DNA of 47,440 nucleotides. It comes from Thioalkalivibrio sp. GTDB taxonomy: Bacteria > Pseudomonadota > Gammaproteobacteria > Ectothiorhodospirales > Ectothiorhodospiraceae. The position numbers were made by a program, and so were the translations under genes. The DNA is taken from assembly GCA_003555285.1 (NCBI GenBank), contig PWGH01000228.1:1-47440 (forward strand), written 5' to 3'. The notes under the pieces are model-generated. The model did not search any database and had not been told where the DNA came from. It saw nothing but the letters and a program-made list of their open reading frames with translations. Positions 1-8,820 of this stretch are shown one piece after another; within the stretch, counting starts at the first letter, position 1, and each line of letters opens with the position of its first letter.

Positions 1-876
1 GCCCAGTTTCTTGCCCAGTCCGATCTGGTTCGCGAGATCGCACTGCTCGACGTGCGCGAGGGTGCCGCGGCGGGTGCGGCACTGGACATCCAGGAGACCG
101 CCCCGCTGTTCGGCTTCGACGCCCGGCTGGTCGGCTCGACCGATCCGGCGGTGATCGCGGGCGCGGAACTGGTGGTCATCACCGCCGGGCTGCCGCGCAA
201 ACCCGGCATGTCGCGCTCCGACGTGCTGGACAAGAACGTGGAGATCCTCGATGCAATCCTCGAGGACGTGATGCGCGAGGCGCCGGACAGCCGCATCCTG
301 GTCGTGTCCAACCCGGTGGACGTGCTCACCTACCGCGCGTGGAAGAAGACCGGCTGGGACCGCTCCCGGATCTTCGGCCAGGCCGGCGTGCTGGATGCTT
401 CGCGCATGGCGGCCTTCATCGCGCTGGAAACCGGGCTGTCGACCCTGGACATCCAGACCCTGGTCCTCGGCGGCCACGGAGACTCCATGGTGCCGATGCT
501 GCGCTATTCGGGCATCAACGGGATTCCGCTGCATCACTTCATGAGCCAGGAAGTGATCGACCGCATCGTCGACCGTACCCGCCATGGCGGCGCCGAGATC
601 CTGGCCCTGAAGAAGACCTCCAGCGCCTACGACGCCCCCGCGGCGGCGATCGAGGTGATGGTCGAGGCCATCGTGCTGGACCGCCGACGGGTGCTGCCGA
701 CCGTCGCCCTGCTCGACGGCGAATACGGCGCCCGTGACATCGCGATGGGCGTGCCGTGCATCCTCGGCGCTGGCGGCATGGAAAAGATCGTCGAACTCGA
801 CCTCGAAACGCAGGAACGGGAGGCCTTTGCCCAGTCGCTCGCCGGCGTCCAGGCCGACATCGCCAAATTGCCGTGA
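1..876 (+). CDS. mdh: Malate dehydrogenase, LDH-like type (5' end missing)
   Basis: This enzyme interconverts malate and oxaloacetate with NAD in the TCA cycle, in the cytoplasm. The reading frame is open from the first base, so the start codon and the N-terminal nucleotide-binding glycine motif lie outside the window. What remains is about 291 residues of the usual 310 or so. The stretch GLPRKPGMSR carries the substrate-binding arginines, with an Arg where lactate dehydrogenases have Gln, which favours malate as substrate. VSNPVDVLTY and the catalytic-histidine motif LGGHGDSMVP follow, and the C-terminal GAGGMEKIVEL is typical. The length and motifs match the LDH-type (Chloroflexus-like) malate dehydrogenases rather than the E. 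coli type. The stop is 98 bases before the next gene on the same strand. I am confident about the family. Confidence 0.93.
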   Translation, partial: AQFLAQSDLVREIALLDVREGAAAGAALDIQETAPLFGFDARLVGSTDPAVIAGAELVVITAGLPRKPGMSRSDVLDKNVEILDAILEDVMREAPDSRILVVSNPVDVLTYRAWKKTGWDRSRIFGQAGVLDASRMAAFIALETGLSTLDIQTLVLGGHGDSMVPMLRYSGINGIPLHHFMSQEVIDRIVDRTRHGGAEILALKKTSSAYDAPAAAIEVMVEAIVLDRRRVLPTVALLDGEYGARDIAMGVPCILGAGGMEKIVELDLETQEREAFAQSLAGVQADIAKLP

Positions 877-974
877 CCGTCGCACTGGCCCGGTTCCGTG
901 TCGCCCCGGACCATTGCCCACCGGACGACACGCTGCCTGCGGCACAAACCCCACCCGGGGTGCCTGCCGCTGTG

Positions 975-2006
975 ATGCCCCCGCCGGTCGCAACCCTGGT
1001 CGACACCAGCATCTTCGTCTTCCGCGCCTGGTTTTCCCGGGGCGAGCAGCCGGATCTCCACGGCCGCCCCGGCGGGGCCGTGCACGGCTTCGTGCATTCG
1101 CTCTGCCAGTGGCTGGAACACTGCCCGCCGGGACCCCTGGTCTTCGCCTTCGATAACGGCCTGCGCAGCGGCTTTCGCCATCGCCTCTATCCACTCTACA
1201 AGGCGCACCGGCCGCCCGCACCCGAGGCCCTGCGCGACCAGTTCCGGCGCATCCGGGGGGTCCTGGATTCCCTGGGACTGGCCCATTGCCAGCACCCCGA
1301 GTACGAGGCGGACGATCTGATCGCGAGCCTCGCCGCCACCGCCCGCGTGCACGGTGCCCGTATCGACGTGCTGAGCGCCGACAAGGATCTGACCCAGGTG
1401 ATCCTCGGCCCCGAGGATCGGCTGCTGGATCCGGAGCGTGGCACCTGCCTGACACGCAAGGATCTGGAGCGCCGGATGCGAATCCGCCCCGACCAGGTCG
1501 CGGACATGCTGGCACTCGCCGGGGATCGGGCCGACAACGTGCCGGGCCTGGCGGGGGTCGGCCCAACCACCGCGGCACGCATCCTGCGTCGGCTCGGGAG
1601 TCTGGAGGCGATCCTGGCCGCTCCGGCCGAAGTCGCCCGCTGCAATGTTCGTGGTGCCGTACGGATCGCCGAACAAGTCGCCGCCCGGCCCGAGGCCTTG
1701 CGTCTGGCGCGCCGCCTGACGGGGCTGGTCACCGACATTGTCGAGGTGCCCGCCTGGGACACCCTCGCGCCACGCGGTGCGCTCCTCGATGCCGAGGACC
1801 AACTGCAGGCGCTCGGCGTCGCCGCGGCCTACCGCCCCCGCCTGCAGGCCATCGCCACGGCACTGGCCGCGGCACAATGGCCATCGTCGCCCGTGCAGCC
1901 CGCTGGGCTCCCTGCCGAAATCGATCCTCGCCGGCCCCGGGCTCGGGCGCCTTCCGCGTCGCCCTGCACCACCCCGTCCACACCCAACGGTCTTCGCGTC
2001 CCATGA
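975..2006 (+). CDS. 5'-3' exonuclease / flap endonuclease-like protein (PolA N-terminal domain type)
   Basis: A stand-alone relative of the 5' nuclease domain of DNA polymerase I (ExoIX/Xni group), expected to act on branched or flap DNA with divalent metals. The 343 residues begin with LVDTSIFVFRAWFSR, continue with the acidic motifs VFAFDN, YEADDLIASLA and VLSADKDLTQ, and reach a helix-3-turn-helix segment ending GDRADNVPGLAGVGPTTA. These match the PIN-like nuclease fold followed by the H3TH domain. It is longer than E. coli Xni (251 residues); the last 60 residues or so are Pro/Arg-rich and look unstructured. The start is ATG 975, directly after a GTG at 972 in the same frame; the two cannot be told apart. 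The stop overlaps the next start by four bases (ATGA), so the two genes are probably translationally coupled. Confidence 0.85.
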   Translation: MPPPVATLVDTSIFVFRAWFSRGEQPDLHGRPGGAVHGFVHSLCQWLEHCPPGPLVFAFDNGLRSGFRHRLYPLYKAHRPPAPEALRDQFRRIRGVLDSLGLAHCQHPEYEADDLIASLAATARVHGARIDVLSADKDLTQVILGPEDRLLDPERGTCLTRKDLERRMRIRPDQVADMLALAGDRADNVPGLAGVGPTTAARILRRLGSLEAILAAPAEVARCNVRGAVRIAEQVAARPEALRLARRLTGLVTDIVEVPAWDTLAPRGALLDAEDQLQALGVAAAYRPRLQAIATALAAAQWPSSPVQPAGLPAEIDPRRPRARAPSASPCTTPSTPNGLRVP

Positions 2007-2722
2007 TCGCCTGCAGCCACTGGAATCCTTCACGGCCCGGGATACGCCCGCACACCCGCCGCGCCTGCCCGAAACGACGTTGCGCCGGAGGCCTGCTGCT
2101 GACCACCCTACTGTGGCTCGGCCTCGGAACCCCGCCGGCCGGCGCGCACCCCCATGCCTGGATCGACCTCGACATCCTGCTCGAGGCCAATCCACAGGAT
2201 GAGGTGATTGCCATCGTGCAAACTTGGATCCTGGACCCGACCTACAGCCGCTACCTGCACGACGATGCGATGCAACAATTCACCGGCAGCACGCCGGAGG
2301 AACGGCTGGCCGAACTCGGCCGCGAGATCGTCGACAACCTGGCCGAGTACCACTGGTACACCGAGGTCTACGCCGATGAGCGGCGCATCGGGGCCGAGCC
2401 CGACGGCGCGCCTCCCGAAGTAACCCTGGAAGACCGGCAGCTCCATCTGCGCTTTCGTCTGGTGCTCACCGAGGCCGTGCCGGTGCAATCCCAGACGCTG
2501 CGCTACGCCATCTACGACCCCACCTATTTCGTCGAGGTGCTGCACGCGCCGCAGGCACCGCCGCGCCTGACCCTGAACCAAGGCCTGTGCCGGGTGGACA
2601 TCCGCAAACCGCGCCCGGATCCGACAATAGTGGCCAAGGCGCTGGCCCTGGACTTCAACCAAACCGGCAGCGCCGACCTGGGCCGGCATTTCGCTGAACA
2701 GATCACCGTCCATTGCGACTGA
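2003..2722 (+). CDS. DUF1007 family exported protein
   Basis: This 239-residue protein matches the DUF1007 family (COG3683), described only as a possible periplasmic component of a metal or uncharacterised transport system. The N-terminus is a long basic stretch followed by a hydrophobic segment (GGLLLTTLLWLGLG) and a likely cleavage site before AHPHAWIDLD. That His-rich mature start (HPHAW) is characteristic of the family and could bind a metal. The mature part is acidic. No membrane partner (a nickel/cobalt-type permease often found beside DUF1007) is present in the window, so the role here is unknown. The start ATG overlaps the preceding stop. The family call is firm; any function is inference. 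Confidence 0.8.
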   Translation: MIACSHWNPSRPGIRPHTRRACPKRRCAGGLLLTTLLWLGLGTPPAGAHPHAWIDLDILLEANPQDEVIAIVQTWILDPTYSRYLHDDAMQQFTGSTPEERLAELGREIVDNLAEYHWYTEVYADERRIGAEPDGAPPEVTLEDRQLHLRFRLVLTEAVPVQSQTLRYAIYDPTYFVEVLHAPQAPPRLTLNQGLCRVDIRKPRPDPTIVAKALALDFNQTGSADLGRHFAEQITVHCD

Positions 2723-2809
2723 CCGGACACGGCACCCGATATGGCCCCCCACCGACACAGCAACCCGCCCCACCACCGGCCCAACAACCGGCCCGGGCCG
2801 GCGCCTGAG

Positions 2810-3349
2810 ATGGCGCGCATCATCCTGTTCAACAAACCCTGGGGCGTGCTGACCCAGTTCACCGACCCCGAGGGTCGGCCGACGCTCGCGGATTACATCC
2901 CGGTGCCCCGGGTGCACGCCGCCGGACGACTGGACCGGGACAGCGAGGGCCTGGTTGTGCTGACCGACAGCGGGCGGCTGCAGGCGCGCCTGAGCCATCC
3001 GCAGCACCAGACCAGCAAGACCTACTGGGTCGAGGTCGAGGGCTGCCCCGCGCCAGCCGCACTGGAGGTCCTGCGCAATGGCGTGCCCCTTCCCGACGGC
3101 ATCACTTTGCCCGCAGGCGTCCAGTCGATCGAGCCGCCGGCGCTCTGGCCACGCGATCCGCCGGTGCGTATGCGGCGGCATATCCCAACCCACTGGCTGG
3201 CCATCACCCTGCGCGAGGGGCGCAATCGTCAGGTCCGGCGCATGACGGCGGCGGTCGGCCACCCCACCCTGCGCCTGGTGCGCTACCGCGTCGCCTCCTG
3301 GACGATCGACGGGATCGAGCCCGGCCGTTACCTTGAACTGTCGGTCTAA
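2810..3349 (+). CDS. rluE: 23S rRNA pseudouridine synthase of the RsuA/RluE group
   Basis: The protein converts a specific uridine in 23S rRNA to pseudouridine; E. coli RluE modifies U2457. The 179 residues start with [14 protein letters not shown] and contain the catalytic-aspartate motif [17 protein letters not shown], then [10 protein letters not shown] and the C-terminal [12 protein letters not shown] signature of the RsuA family. There is no N-terminal S4 domain, which fits RluE rather than RsuA, RluB or RluF. An in-frame ATG at 2741 would add 23 Pro/His-rich residues; I chose 2810 because the family fold begins right there. It follows the DUF1007 gene by 87 bases on the same strand. Confidence 0.88.
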   Translation: MARIILFNKPWGVLTQFTDPEGRPTLADYIPVPRVHAAGRLDRDSEGLVVLTDSGRLQARLSHPQHQTSKTYWVEVEGCPAPAALEVLRNGVPLPDGITLPAGVQSIEPPALWPRDPPVRMRRHIPTHWLAITLREGRNRQVRRMTAAVGHPTLRLVRYRVASWTIDGIEPGRYLELSV

Positions 3350-3511
3350 ACCGGCACCGCTCGAGGGTCCGGCCAGCTCGACCCCGCACGCATCGAACTG
3401 GGCCCCATTGCAATGCGAACGGCAGACCGGGAAGATGAGAAACTGGTACAGGCCCCTCCCATTTTTCATCCTTCTCAAACCCCACTCTTGCTCAATCACG
3501 GAGTCACCGAG

Positions 3512-5629
3512 ATGCGAATCAGCGCCCTCGCAGCCGGTTTCTTCTGGCTCATCCTCAGCGGCAGCCTCCCAGCCGCGCTGGCGGTACCGGCACCCGACCG
3601 CTCGACACCGGAGGCGGCAACCTCCGCCTTCAGTTTCGAGCGCAGTGTCTTTCTGCTCGCGGAACAAGCCCTGAACGCCGGCAACGAAACCAGCTTCCGA
3701 GCCTCTCGGCAGATCCTGGAGGGCTATCCCCTGCAGCCGTATCTGGATTACCGCCAACTGGCCCGCAACCTCAGCGCCGCGGATCCCGAGGGCATTGCGC
3801 GTTTCCTCGAGCACCACGACGATGGCCCGCTGGCGCGCATGCTGCGCAACCATTACCTGAACCACCTCGCCAAAGAGCGGGATTGGCCGGCCTTCCTGCG
3901 CTTTGCCGAATACGGCGGTGCCCTGTCCACCGAATTGAGCTGCTTTCGCCTGCAGGCCCTGCACCACACCGGACGCCCGCAACAGGCCCTGGAGGCGGTG
4001 GAGCCGATCTGGCTGCATGGGCGTTCCCAGCCGGATGCCTGTGATCCGGTCCTGGAACGCTGGCGCGCGGCCGGACGTCTGACACCGGAGCTGGGCTGGC
4101 AGCGCCTGGAACTGGCGATCGAGGCCGGTCAGACCGGGTTGGCCCGCTACCTACGCCGCTACCTGAGTGCGAGCGATCGGGTCTGGGCTGACCGCTGGCT
4201 GGACCTCGAGGCGAACCCGGAGCGGGTCACGCGCGCCGGGTTCACGGCCGCCGAGCATCCGGCGGCCGGTCCGATGCTGGAGCGCGCGTTGCTGAGCCGG
4301 ATCCGCAGCGCCCCCGAGGATGCGATCGCCACCTGGCGGCGCGACAGCGCCACGCTCGGTCTGAGCACCGAGGCCCAACACCGCCTCCTGCACGCGCTCG
4401 CCTTGCGGCTGGCGGTGCGCGGCCGCCCCGAGACCCTGCCGTTCATGGGCGGGTTGCCGGAGGCGGTGTTCGACGATCAATTGCGCCAGTGGCAACTGCG
4501 CGCGGCGCTACGGGATCAGGACTGGAACACCGTGCGGCACGCGGTCGAGGGCATGACCGCGGCCACGCAGAACCAGGCCACCTGGCAGTACTGGCTGGGC
4601 CGCGCTCTGGAACAGCTCGGGCACGAGGGTTCGGCGCAGGCCGCCTATCGGGAAGCCGCCCAGCACCGCAACTTCCACGGCTTCCTCGCTGCGGACCGGG
4701 TGGGCCAACCCTACCGGATCGCCCACCGCCCACTGTCGGTTCCGGCGGCGGTCCAGGCGCAGGTCGACGCCATCCCGGCGATGGCGCGGATGCGGGAGCT
4801 GATCCTGCTGGAGCGCTTTACCGAGGCCCGCCGCGAGTGGTCCCACCTGATCGACAGCCTCTCCAACCCGGAAAAAGAGGCCGCCGCACGCCGCTTCGCC
4901 GATTGGGGCTGGCATGATCGCGCGATCTTCACCGCCGCTCGGGCGCAGAGTTGGGACGACATCGACCTGCGCTTCCCCCTCGCCTTCGCCGAGCCGATCC
5001 TCGAGGGGGCCCAGGCACACAAGGTCGACCCGGCCTGGGCGATGGCCATTGCCCGCCAGGAGAGCGCCTTCCTGCACGACGTGCGCTCCAGTGCCGGCGC
5101 GCTCGGCATCATGCAGATCCTGCCGGCCACCGGCCGCTCGGTGGCCACGGCCGCCGGTGTCCAGATCCGCAACGACCGCGACATCCTCGACCCGCGCACC
5201 AATGCCCGCCTGGGCACCCATTACCTGCGGCGCAACCTCGACGGCTTCGGGGGGCACACGATGCTCTCCACCGCGGCCTACAATGCCGGTGCCAGCCGGG
5301 TCCGCTCCTGGTTACCCAAAAACGGCGAGATGGATCCGGACATCTGGGCCGAGCTGATCCCGTTCCACGAAACCCGCGACTACATCCAGCGTGTCTTCGC
5401 CTACCGCATCCTGTATGCGCTGCGCCTCGACCAGACCCCGCCGGCCCTGCAATCGCTGCTGTTTCCGGTCACCTCGGTGGACCAGCTGGCGCAGGCCCGG
5501 GAGCGTCATTTGTGGCAGCTCGGCGCCAACGGCACCACGCAGGCGGCACTCGGGGCCTTCTGTGATGCACCCGGCTACACCCAGGTGTCGTGCCGGGATG
5601 CGGAAACCGAAATCCAAACCCCGAACTAG
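3512..5629 (+). CDS. slt: Soluble lytic murein transglycosylase
   Basis: A periplasmic enzyme that cleaves the MurNAc-GlcNAc bond in peptidoglycan to leave 1,6-anhydro ends. At 705 residues it has the full Slt70 plan. A signal peptide (MRISALAAGFFWLILSG, cut after ALA) is followed by about 430 residues of helical repeats forming the superhelical ring (U and L domains) and a C-terminal lysozyme-like domain. The catalytic glutamate is E517 in AIARQESAF, followed by SSAGALGIMQILPATG and AAYNAGASRV, the three goose-lysozyme-type motifs. The frame is open upstream to 3413, but the ATG at 3512 sits directly before the signal peptide and has a GGAG-type ribosome-binding site. It is followed 53 bases later by the fructosamine kinase gene. 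Confidence 0.93.
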   Translation: MRISALAAGFFWLILSGSLPAALAVPAPDRSTPEAATSAFSFERSVFLLAEQALNAGNETSFRASRQILEGYPLQPYLDYRQLARNLSAADPEGIARFLEHHDDGPLARMLRNHYLNHLAKERDWPAFLRFAEYGGALSTELSCFRLQALHHTGRPQQALEAVEPIWLHGRSQPDACDPVLERWRAAGRLTPELGWQRLELAIEAGQTGLARYLRRYLSASDRVWADRWLDLEANPERVTRAGFTAAEHPAAGPMLERALLSRIRSAPEDAIATWRRDSATLGLSTEAQHRLLHALALRLAVRGRPETLPFMGGLPEAVFDDQLRQWQLRAALRDQDWNTVRHAVEGMTAATQNQATWQYWLGRALEQLGHEGSAQAAYREAAQHRNFHGFLAADRVGQPYRIAHRPLSVPAAVQAQVDAIPAMARMRELILLERFTEARREWSHLIDSLSNPEKEAAARRFADWGWHDRAIFTAARAQSWDDIDLRFPLAFAEPILEGAQAHKVDPAWAMAIARQESAFLHDVRSSAGALGIMQILPATGRSVATAAGVQIRNDRDILDPRTNARLGTHYLRRNLDGFGGHTMLSTAAYNAGASRVRSWLPKNGEMDPDIWAELIPFHETRDYIQRVFAYRILYALRLDQTPPALQSLLFPVTSVDQLAQARERHLWQLGANGTTQAALGAFCDAPGYTQVSCRDAETEIQTPN

Positions 5630-5682
5630 CGTTCTTCCAGCCCGAGTCCGGCCGACACGGCCGAAACCCCGGAAGGCCCACC

Positions 5683-6567
5683 ATGGAACCCTGGATCACC
5701 GCCGTTTGCCAATCCATCGCCGAGGTCACGGGCCAGGCCTTCCGACCCACCGGCCGGACCGGGACCGGCGGCGGCTCGATCAGCCAGGGCTTCACACTGA
5801 CCGGTGCCGACGGCCGCCGCTTCTTCGTGAAGAAGAACCAGGTGCAGCGTCGGGCGATGTTCGAGGCCGAGGCCGCCGGGCTCGAGGCGCTGGCGCGTTG
5901 CGCGGCCCTGCGGATCCCCCGGGCATTCGCCGTCGTGGACCACGACGACGCTTGTTTCCTGGTGCTCGAGCACCTCGACCTGGGCGGACCCCCGAACGCC
6001 GCCGCACTGGGCCATGGTGTTGCGGCACTGCACGCCATCACCGGCCCGCAGTTCGGCCTCGACCACGACAACTTCATCGGCAGCACCCCGCAACCGAATA
6101 CCCCCCACCGGGACTGGACCGCGTTCTATCGTGACCAGCGCCTGGCCGTTCAGCGCCGCCTCGCCGAGGCGCAGGGGGCCGGATCGGGGCTGCTCGATGC
6201 CGTGGCGCGCCTGGAGACGGGGCTCGCGGCCTTCTTCACGGATCACCACCCGCGGCCTTCGCTGTTGCACGGGGACCTTTGGAGCGGCAACTGGGGCTTT
6301 CTGAGCGACGGGGTACCGACCCTCTTCGACCCGGCCGTCTACTACGGCGATCCCGAGGCCGATCTCGCAATGATGGAACTGTTCGGGCATCCCGGCCCCA
6401 CCTTCTTCGCCGCCTACGCCGAACACCATCCCCTGGACGCCGGCTACCCGGTCCGCCGCGATCTGTACAACCTCTATCATCTTCTCAACCACTTCAATCT
6501 CTTCGGCGGCGGGTACGCGAGCCAGGTCGAGCGGATGGCCCGCCGGCTGCTGGCAGAACTCGACTGA
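5683..6567 (+). CDS. Fructosamine kinase family protein
   Basis: Members phosphorylate ketosamines or ribulosamines attached to proteins or small molecules, so that the adduct falls off (deglycation repair). The 294 residues have the aminoglycoside-phosphotransferase-like fold. GGGSISQGFTL is the nucleotide loop, FFVKKNQ holds the ATP-binding lysine, LLHGDLWSGNWGF is the catalytic loop (Asp198), and DPAVYYGDPEADLAM is the metal-binding segment and family signature. The length equals E. coli YniA. ATG 5683 was chosen because a GGAAGG ribosome-binding site lies about 7 bases upstream; a longer frame to 5590 overlaps slt. The 294 bases that follow, up to the next gene, hold no convincing gene or site. 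Confidence 0.9.
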   Translation: MEPWITAVCQSIAEVTGQAFRPTGRTGTGGGSISQGFTLTGADGRRFFVKKNQVQRRAMFEAEAAGLEALARCAALRIPRAFAVVDHDDACFLVLEHLDLGGPPNAAALGHGVAALHAITGPQFGLDHDNFIGSTPQPNTPHRDWTAFYRDQRLAVQRRLAEAQGAGSGLLDAVARLETGLAAFFTDHHPRPSLLHGDLWSGNWGFLSDGVPTLFDPAVYYGDPEADLAMMELFGHPGPTFFAAYAEHHPLDAGYPVRRDLYNLYHLLNHFNLFGGGYASQVERMARRLLAELD

Positions 6568-6861
6568 GTACCGACGCCGCCAAAGGCACCGTTCCCCGTG
6601 CGGTAGCCGCGGATTTCCCGGAAGACGCCCCATGCCACCTCGACGGATGCGATCGCCCCCCCAGGCGCCCGGACCGTAGGTTCACGCGCGTCCCTACGCA
6701 GTTGCGCCGGTGGCATTACCGGCGACCGGGTTGCTATCCTCAAGTTGGCTGCACCGAGGCTCGGGGCACTTCCTGCCGCAGCGATCCATTCAGCGGCAAC
6801 CCATCCAGGGATGGCCCCTGCCTTTGCGCCGTCTTCTCCTCATCCAACCGAGGTCGATACC

Positions 6862-8034
6862 ATGGATTTTTCGGTCCTGTTTTACCCCGAGGTGGCCCTG
6901 GTGGCCATTCTGCTGGCACTGATCGGTGCCTTACTGGGATTCGCCATCGGGACGAGCCTGCAGAAGCGACGGGGCGAAGAGGCCCTCGAGAGCGCCAACA
7001 AGACCCATGCGCGCACCGTATCCGACCTCGAAACCGATCATGGCGACACGGTGCACATGCTCCGCGACCACCATGCCGATGCGATCAAGCGCCTGAAGCA
7101 TGAGCACGCCCAAAACCTGGAATCGACGCAGGCCGAACACACCGAGCTTCTGGATCGTCTCAGGGCCGAACACGCCGGTAGCCTCGAGGGCCTGCAACAA
7201 AAACACACGGCGGAGATCCAGCGGATCGGCGATGAACACACCGGCCTGATCCAGCAACTGAACGAGGCCAACAACCGCAATGTGAAGGAACTGCGTACCG
7301 CGCACGAGACCCAGACGGAGGCGCTACGCAAGCAGCAGGAGACGGCGCTTGGCGACCTCGCCGAGCGTCATGCCCGCGATCTCCAGTCCGCGAAGGCGGA
7401 GATGGAGAAAACGATGACGATGTTCCGGGACGAGCATGCCCGCGCCACCGAAGCCTTGCGCCACGAGCAGCACGACAACCTGCAATCGCTGAAGGCCGAT
7501 CACGCACAGGCGATCGAATCGCTGCGCCAGGAACAGGAAAAGCTGCGTCAAGGCGTGGAGCAGGAGCACCAGCGCAAGGTCGAGGAGCTGCGCGCCACCA
7601 AAGAGGCCGAGATCGAACGCCTGCACGCGCGGATCACGGAACTGGAGGGCAGTGGCACTCGCCTCCAGACCGAGAACAAGACCCTGCACGACACGATCCA
7701 GGAATTGAACGACAGCATCAAGGAGGCCAAGCGCAACAACACCTTCTCGGTGTCCAAATCCGGCGAGCGGCTGATCCGCGTCATCCGCAGCGTCCAGGAA
7801 CTGGCCAACGAACTCGACGAGACCTCCCGCTCCGTCACCGACGGCGAATACTCCTTCTTCGACGCGATCAAGGACCAACGCGATCGGGAGACCATCCTGC
7901 AACTGGGGGGCGGTGGACGCCCGGTGGTGAATGGCCAGGAGATTCCGGAGCGCGAGTCTCCCGAGCCAGAGGAAACGGAGACGCACCCGCCCGAGCACGA
8001 TCCGGACGGAGACACCAACAAGAACAAGCCCTAA
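6862..8034 (+). CDS. Membrane-anchored hendecad-repeat coiled-coil protein, function unknown
   Basis: I do not recognise a named family. The 390 residues start with a single membrane segment at about 9-31 (VALVAILLALIGALLGFAIG) followed by KRR, which predicts a cytoplasmic body anchored at the inner membrane. From residue 48 to 256 the chain is 19 back-to-back units of exactly 11 residues with the pattern [DE]-H-x-x-x-[ILV]-x-x-L-[RK]-x, for example EHTELLDRLRA and DHAQAIESLRQ. A conventional coiled coil (257-300), a conserved-looking segment SKSGERLIRVIRSVQEL, and an acidic Pro-rich tail (345-390) complete it. An 11-residue period gives a nearly straight, slightly right-handed coiled coil, so this should be a long rod of about 30 nm. 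The anchor loosely recalls YhcB/ZapG, but that protein is far shorter. The frame extends up to 6745; ATG 6862 was preferred as it directly precedes the anchor. Confidence 0.85.
   Translation: MDFSVLFYPEVALVAILLALIGALLGFAIGTSLQKRRGEEALESANKTHARTVSDLETDHGDTVHMLRDHHADAIKRLKHEHAQNLESTQAEHTELLDRLRAEHAGSLEGLQQKHTAEIQRIGDEHTGLIQQLNEANNRNVKELRTAHETQTEALRKQQETALGDLAERHARDLQSAKAEMEKTMTMFRDEHARATEALRHEQHDNLQSLKADHAQAIESLRQEQEKLRQGVEQEHQRKVEELRATKEAEIERLHARITELEGSGTRLQTENKTLHDTIQELNDSIKEAKRNNTFSVSKSGERLIRVIRSVQELANELDETSRSVTDGEYSFFDAIKDQRDRETILQLGGGGRPVVNGQEIPERESPEPEETETHPPEHDPDGDTNKNKP
7003..7629 (+). repeat. 19 tandem 33-base units coding the hendecad repeat
   Basis: These bases encode residues 48-256 of the rod protein as 19 units of 33 bases without an insertion or deletion. 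The protein pattern is conserved better than the DNA: units differ at many synonymous and surface positions, so this is an old array kept by selection rather than a recent expansion. A histidine occupies the second position in most units (for instance THARTVSDLET, DHGDTVHMLRD, EHAGSLEGLQQ, EHARATEALRH). Confidence 0.85.
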
Positions 8035-8042
8035 CCAGGCCC

Positions 8043-8133
8043 GCTAGGAGACGAGCCCTCTCGGCGCCACCCCCGGAAAACCCGTCATCCGGAGGCTGGC
8101 CTCCTGCGCCCCGGTCTGACCACCGGCGGAGCC
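8043..8133 (+). repeat. Dispersed intergenic palindromic repeat, diverged copy
   Basis: Just after the rod-protein gene lies a diverged copy of the element at 18720-18816. Shared landmarks in order are TAGGAG-CGAGCCCTCTCGGCG, GGAAAACC, CTGGCCTCCT, and CGGCGGAGC. The outer ends GAGGC/GCCTCCT are partly inverted, as in REP-type elements. It lies between the end of the rod gene and the end of the convergent response-regulator gene, a usual place for such elements, where it could also work as a transcription barrier. Confidence 0.65.
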
Positions 8134-8139
8134 TTGATG

Positions 8140-8820
8140 CTACGCAGCCGGAAAGTGGCTGTGCACATCGATGACCCCGCTGCGCACCGCCACCTGCACC
8201 AGATCGACGGTGCTGCGCACCCCCAGCTTGCGTAGCACACCCGCGCGATGGGCGTGCACGGTCTTCGGGCTCAGGTTCATTGCCGCGGCAATCTCGTTCA
8301 CCGACCGACCACGGGCCAACAACAGAAAGACCTCCACCTCACGTGAGGTCAGGGCGCTCAGGGGATCGTGTTCCTTGCGCAGGTGGGCCATCGCCACATG
8401 CTGCGCGACCGCGTGCCCCAGATACCGCTCACCCGCGGCCACCGTGCGCACGGCGATCACCAACTCCTCCGGCGCACTGCGCTTGGACAGGTACCCGAGC
8501 GCCCCCCGCTCCAGGGCCAGCGCCGGAAAGGGTTCGGCTTCATGCATGCTGAGGATCAGGATCCTGGCCTCCGGCGCGATGCGCAGGAGCCGGCCAATGG
8601 CCTCGATCCCGCTGACGCCCGGCAGGGAGATATCGAGCAGGATCACGTCCGGCAGCAGGCTCGCCGCCATTGGGCAGGCCTCCTCGCCGGAGGTCGCCTC
8701 GCCCACCACCGTGATGTCGCCCGCGAGTTCCAGCAATCCCCGCAGCCCCGCCCGCACCAGGGCGTGATCGTCCACCAGCAAAATGCGCAGCGCGGCGGTT
8801 GGCAGCATGTCAGGGTCCAC
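8140..8820 (-). CDS. NarL/LuxR-family two-component response regulator (orphan)
   Basis: A 226-residue DNA-binding response regulator. The receiver domain (about 12-130) has LVDDHALVRAG with the acidic pair D17-D18, the phosphoacceptor D63 in VILLDISLPG, and the conserved Thr/Ser and Lys positions (LILSMHE, YLSKRSAP). The C-terminal LuxR helix-turn-helix is LTSREVEVFLLLARG followed by EIAAAMNLSPKTVHAH and LRKLGV. The overall form resembles UvrY/GacA-type regulators. No histidine kinase is encoded within this window, so the cognate sensor is unknown. The start is either GTG 8820 or ATG 8808; neither has a clear ribosome-binding site. It points away from the 570-base region on its right, where its promoter must lie. 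Confidence 0.9.
   Translation of the reverse strand: MDPDMLPTAALRILLVDDHALVRAGLRGLLELAGDITVVGEATSGEEACPMAASLLPDVILLDISLPGVSGIEAIGRLLRIAPEARILILSMHEAEPFPALALERGALGYLSKRSAPEELVIAVRTVAAGERYLGHAVAQHVAMAHLRKEHDPLSALTSREVEVFLLLARGRSVNEIAAAMNLSPKTVHAHRAGVLRKLGVRSTVDLVQVAVRSGVIDVHSHFPAA

Noticed and set aside
627..2195. A 522-codon minus-strand frame opposite mdh and the exonuclease gene
   Set aside because: No motif; composition of a GC-rich shadow.
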